Origin: Cryptomeria japonica | Taxonomy: Eukaryota; Streptophyta; Pinopsida; Cupressales; Cupressaceae | Assembly: GCF_030272615.1 (NCBI RefSeq) | Contig: NC_081410.1 | Span: forward strand, 253,009,533 to 253,073,532 | Reading direction: 5' to 3' | DNA length: 64,000 bases | Shown here: positions 61,116 to 64,000 of the stretch, piece after piece | Layout: each line of letters starts with the position of its first letter | How positions within the stretch are numbered: position 1 is the first letter of the stretch | The notes under the pieces: model-generated | What the model was told of the DNA's origin: nothing | Seen by the model: the letters and a program-made list of their open reading frames with translations, nothing else | The model's database searches: none | Translations under genes and position numbers: made by a program

Positions 61116-62564
61116 TGTATGTGGGAAAAGTGGGTCGATAGAACTTAAAATGTGAAAAAATGAAGCTTAAGGAGCCTTGTCCACACACCCACAGGACTTC
61201 TTGATGCAAGCTATGGAGTCATGAAGGATGACTCAGCTTCCCAAGGTTGGTTCCATGGTTCTCTATCTCACAAGGTCCCTCAAACCAATGTCTCTACTCT
61301 TATATCACTGAGCAAAGTGGTTTAGGGATGACAAATGCAAGAACAAGGGATGTTTTGATTGATTTTATTATGAAATGCATCCTAAGCTATGCATGATCCT
61401 ACAAATGCAATAATCTAGATTATAAGATGACAAGATTAGTAGCAAGACTATCCTAGCATGATATACTAGTCTATGATTAAGCTAAATGATAAGGAAAATA
61501 CTCTAAACATGCATATTTAGATTAATTCCTATTTAAAAGAGAGGCTAAATGATGAGCACAAATGATATATTAAATCTTGGATGGATTTGAGTATAAGTAT
61601 GATGTTGAAGACTTGGATCTCTAAAATGGAGGATGGAGAGCTCTATTTATAGCAAAAATAGGGCAATGGATGGCCAGGATTGAAAGATTTAATCAAGGGT
61701 TGAGTTTGAAAGTTGGGAATCCATGTTTGTAATTCTCACCAATGAAATGGTGACAATTATCAACATAAGGTTGGGTTGAGAAGAGAGGTAGGAAGCATTA
61801 AATGCTTGAGAAGACCTTATGGTTACCTTAAGAGGTAAGGGTTAAGGTTAGGTTAAGGTTAGGTTAGGGTTATCCAATGGATAAAGGTTTTACCCAAAGG
61901 ATAAACTCTTGTGCAAAGGATTAAGGACTAACCATGGTCAAAGCAATAAATACTTGATGAGACCCTTGGGTTACATGGAGGTTGAGTTTAGAGAAAGTCT
62001 CTAATCATGCAAGAGGGTTGAGTTAACCATTAATGGTTTGGAAGAGAAAGTTGTTGGAGACTTGAAGCCTTTAATGGTTATCAAAGACTTTGAGGGTTTG
62101 AGAAGTGACTTCCCCTTGCTTAGGGATGTGACAATATTTAGGAGATGGGTTAGGCTAATTTAAAAGTGATTAGAAGAATCTAGAAGAGGGTTTAGGATGC
62201 AAGTGGGAGATGTAGGAAAATGCAAGTGGATGGAGAGATAATAGGATTTAATTGAAATAAAGTTAATTTAATTCAATTTGGTTGCAATTTGGGAAATTGA
62301 ATAAATTAGATTTATTCAATTTAGGGTAAACTATTTAATTAAATTTAGATTTAATTAAAAAGTGGATAGAAGGGATTTAATTGAATAAAATGATTTATCC
62401 CATTAAATGGTAAAAGAGACTTAGTGAATTTAATTTAAATAAATTGAGTAATTTATTTAATTAAATAGAGGAATGCAAGTGATTCAATAAAATTGGATTT
62501 AATTAAATAGAGGAATGAACATAAAATATTCATTTAGGAATATGGTCATTTTTATATGTCTACA
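61116..62564 (-). repeat. 5' LTR of element C
   Basis: In element orientation it begins TGTAGACATATAAAAATGA, like A's LTR, and ends CCCACATACA before the PBS. It is 1,449 bp. The U3 part is rich in TTTAATTAAAT-type text (62270-62520). Confidence 0.78.
61643..61651 (-). promoter_or_regulatory. LTR TATA box of element C
   Basis: The minus strand reads GCTATAAATAGAGCTC, a strong plant TATA box, about 915 bp from the LTR start. Confidence 0.65.
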
Positions 62565-63847
62565 AGTACCATGCTGCTACTAGCACTAGGATAACCTCCT
62601 GCCCATCTAGGTACATCCGCTCTCTGTCCCTATATCTGACCTGGTACTTGTACCTATACTGGTGCATCATCCTCAACCTCCTCTATAAGAGGTGCATGCT
62701 CTCCAAGATCTATAAACCAAGGAAATGGATGTCTCTGAAACCAATCTCTATACTGGGGCAATGCTCTCGCATCTGCTACATCCTCTAGGTAATCCCATCT
62801 CTGTCACTGTAAACCCACTAACTCCTACATTCTTAGTGCATATGATAGTCTCGATGCCCATCCTCATATCTCCTCCTCCCCATATTGAGCATAGGTTGTG
62901 AACTCTTGGGATATACTATATGGTCTCCCATTCTGTCTCATCACCTTAGATACTACAAATCTCTCAATGATAAACACTAATCTTCCAATGAGAGGTTGAG
63001 TCATAAACATACCCTTCCTCTACGCTCTCCAATCATCCCACAACTCTAGACCCCTATACGATCTCCATACTACCGTAATCAGATCATCCAACTGTCTCCT
63101 CCAATAGTCAGTCTTGCCTAGGTGGGGCTGAGTAACATAACCTGAATAACAATAAACAATAGGCTGGTGCACCTCTCTAGAATCATATACATTAGGTATG
63201 CATACTAGAATGTGTTCCCATGCCCATATCTATAAAACTAGCACACCTGCTACCATGCTCTTCCCCTCCCGATACACAATCTCATGCATCTCATGATACA
63301 TATGAGCAAGTAAACATGATCCCCACCCTAATCTAATTGGATGAGTCAACAACCTCTCAAGCATCTTGCCCCAACCACTAAAAAACCCCTACTATCCTCT
63401 ATCAGGCATCACAAAACAACCAATCATACCTACCAAAATACACACCAGAGGGTAGTGCTCACCATATCTTCTCATCAAATCATCCCATGTAATAGTGCGA
63501 TCAAGGATAGTCTCATCATGGAATATCCATCTCAATGCCAAAATACCAGGTTGTAGAGTAGAATTATAATCAACCTTATCTCCACCAATTAAAATCCTCA
63601 AAATCCTATATATATATATATCTTCCGGCGTGATAGTCATCTCTCCAACCGGTAAATGAAAGGTGTTATGCTCTGAATGAAAACACTCAACTAAAGAAGT
63701 CAACATACCATGATTCACATAGATATCGGGCATCTCTAATAGGTATCTGAATCCACACAAACCAATCTGAGATCTCTTTGCATCTAATAACTCACGAACA
63801 AGCCTCATCGTCGGTGGAAATGTACATCGAAAAAGAATATCAGGAAA
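62565..63847 (-). pseudogene. Antisense PMD ORF of element B, N-terminal part (downstream exon)
   Basis: The minus strand reads 'MRLVRELLDAKRSQIGLCGFRYLLEMPDIYVNHGMLTSLVE', 'HSEHNTFHLPVGEMTITPEDIY', 'RTITWDDLMRRYGEHYPLVC' and 'MIGCFVMPDRG', then after a stop at 63392 'GWGSCLLAHMYHEMHEIVY', 'WAWEHILV', 'WRRQLDDLITVVWRSYRG' and 'QRWDYLEDVADARALPQYRDWF'. This is the fullest PMD in the window. It ends where C's LTR begins; its tail is at 46624-46892. The sequence upstream of 63847 looks like an intron end, so the ORF was probably spliced. A few stops (63392 and near 63230, 63010, 62860, 62820) inactivate it. Confidence 0.78.
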
Positions 63848-63883
63848 CTGAATATGCAAAATTGAACATACAAATCGTTAGTA
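63848..63883 (-). promoter_or_regulatory. Candidate intron 3' end: branch site and splice acceptor of B's PMD ORF
   Basis: On the minus strand a perfect TACTAAC (63877-63883) is followed 27-30 nt later by TTTTGCATATTCAG, with AG at 63848-63849, directly before the open frame. The spacing and T-rich tract suit a plant acceptor. The donor would lie beyond the window. Confidence 0.5.
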
Positions 63884-64000
63884 CGTGATCCAATTTGCGC
63901 TAAGAATTTGATAAACATGCTATAGAATCAAAATATACAACATTCAAAATAAAAAATTATTGTTTACACTCTCAAAAATGCTTCTTGTTTTTGATATGAG

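Larger units (their letters stand above)
46893..62564 (-). mobile_element. Element C: Ty3/gypsy Tat/Ogre-like, lacking its 3' LTR
   Basis: Minus-strand order: 5' LTR (61116-62564), PBS, 3-kb leader, gag from 58053, protease, G-patch, RT-RNase H, second RNase H, integrase ending at 49845, 3' region, and the antisense PMD ORF on the plus strand. The left end lies inside the PMD ORF, so everything 3' of it, including the 3' LTR, is gone. C is the best preserved of the three: a 601-codon RT-RNase H frame is open. It sits in B's PMD ORF. The sequence next to the 5' LTR is AGTAC (62565-62569), and its partner duplication is lost. Confidence 0.88.
24060..64000 (+). mobile_element. Element B: Ty3/gypsy Tat/Ogre-like, interrupted by two copia elements and by element C
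   Basis: B's own pieces are leader 24060-25693, gag 25694-27720, protease 27727-28107, G-patch and linker to 29800, RT 29800-30485 and 35336-35760, RNase H to 36260, second RNase H to 36720, integrase 36740-37982 and 45022-45072, 3' region 45073-46623, and the antisense PMD ORF in two halves (46624-46892 and 62565-63847). Target duplications mark both copia insertions: GAACC/AAACC and CAAAT/CAACT. The reading of B resumes correctly after each. Its 3' LTR lies beyond the window. Its 5' LTR is unproven. B is the most decayed of the three gypsy copies. Confidence 0.85.

Noticed and set aside
61836-61876. Telomere-like GGTTAGGGTTAAGGTTA text
   Set aside because: The units are irregular GGTTA/GGTTAA variants and not the plant TTTAGGG, and they lie within element C's LTR.
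62565-64000. A fourth, separate Tat element at the right edge
   Set aside because: The PMD fragment has the same strand as element B's PMD tail at 46624-46892 and supplies exactly its missing part, so one interrupted element is simpler.
1-64000. Envelope gene, pararetrovirus, CRISPR array, tRNA or rRNA gene
   Set aside because: No transmembrane or coat domain, no direct repeat-spacer array and no cloverleaf or rRNA-like sequence was seen. tRNA-like text is limited to primer-binding sites.

Overview
The window is AT-rich plant nuclear DNA made almost entirely of old, nested LTR retrotransposons. I see no convincing single-copy host gene, no rRNA or tRNA gene and no CRISPR array. The organism is a land plant with a large repeat-rich genome. 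A gymnosperm is plausible, but that is only a guess from the overall look of the repeats.

Three Ty3/gypsy elements of the Tat/Ogre type can be followed. All three have a gag with a C-H-H-C knuckle, an aspartic protease, a G-patch, RT plus RNase H, a second 'archaeal-type' RNase H, an integrase, a long 3' non-coding region and an antisense ORF encoding a plant mobile domain (PMD). Element A is on the + strand. It runs from its leader (1-2071) through gag-pol (2072-10296) and the antisense PMD ORF (12313-13678) to a polypurine tract and a 3' LTR starting at 14497. Element B is on the + strand with gag at 25694. Its pol is interrupted twice by minus-strand Ty1/copia elements (30486-35330 and 37983-45021), and its antisense PMD ORF is interrupted by element C. 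Element C is on the - strand: its 5' LTR is 61116-62564, its primer-binding site is about 61093-61111, gag starts at 58053, pol ends at 49845, and its PMD ORF lies on the + strand at 46893-48308. The left end of C is broken inside that PMD ORF, so its 3' LTR is missing. The two halves of B's PMD ORF lie at 46624-46892 and 62565-63847. The most economical reading is that C inserted into B and that a later deletion removed C's 3' end plus a little of B.

The two copia elements belong to one family. Both have LTRs of about 1.2 kb (TGTTGG...CCTAACA in element orientation). The left copy lost about 2.25 kb (protease, integrase, half of RT) by a deletion between 7-bp direct repeats. The right copy has all domains but carries an altered protease active site.

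Between element A and the start of B's leader (about 16.3-24.06 kb) lies a different unit. It has a four-copy repeat with the core GCTATACCGCAAC (18717-19200) and then a broken coding region of roughly 1,150 codons (19545-23039) with a coiled-coil-like C-terminus. I do not recognise this protein. It is the least explained part of the window.

All pol genes carry stops and frameshifts. Many stops look like CGA to TGA or CAG to TAG changes, as expected from long-term cytosine methylation. Nothing here looks able to transpose on its own.
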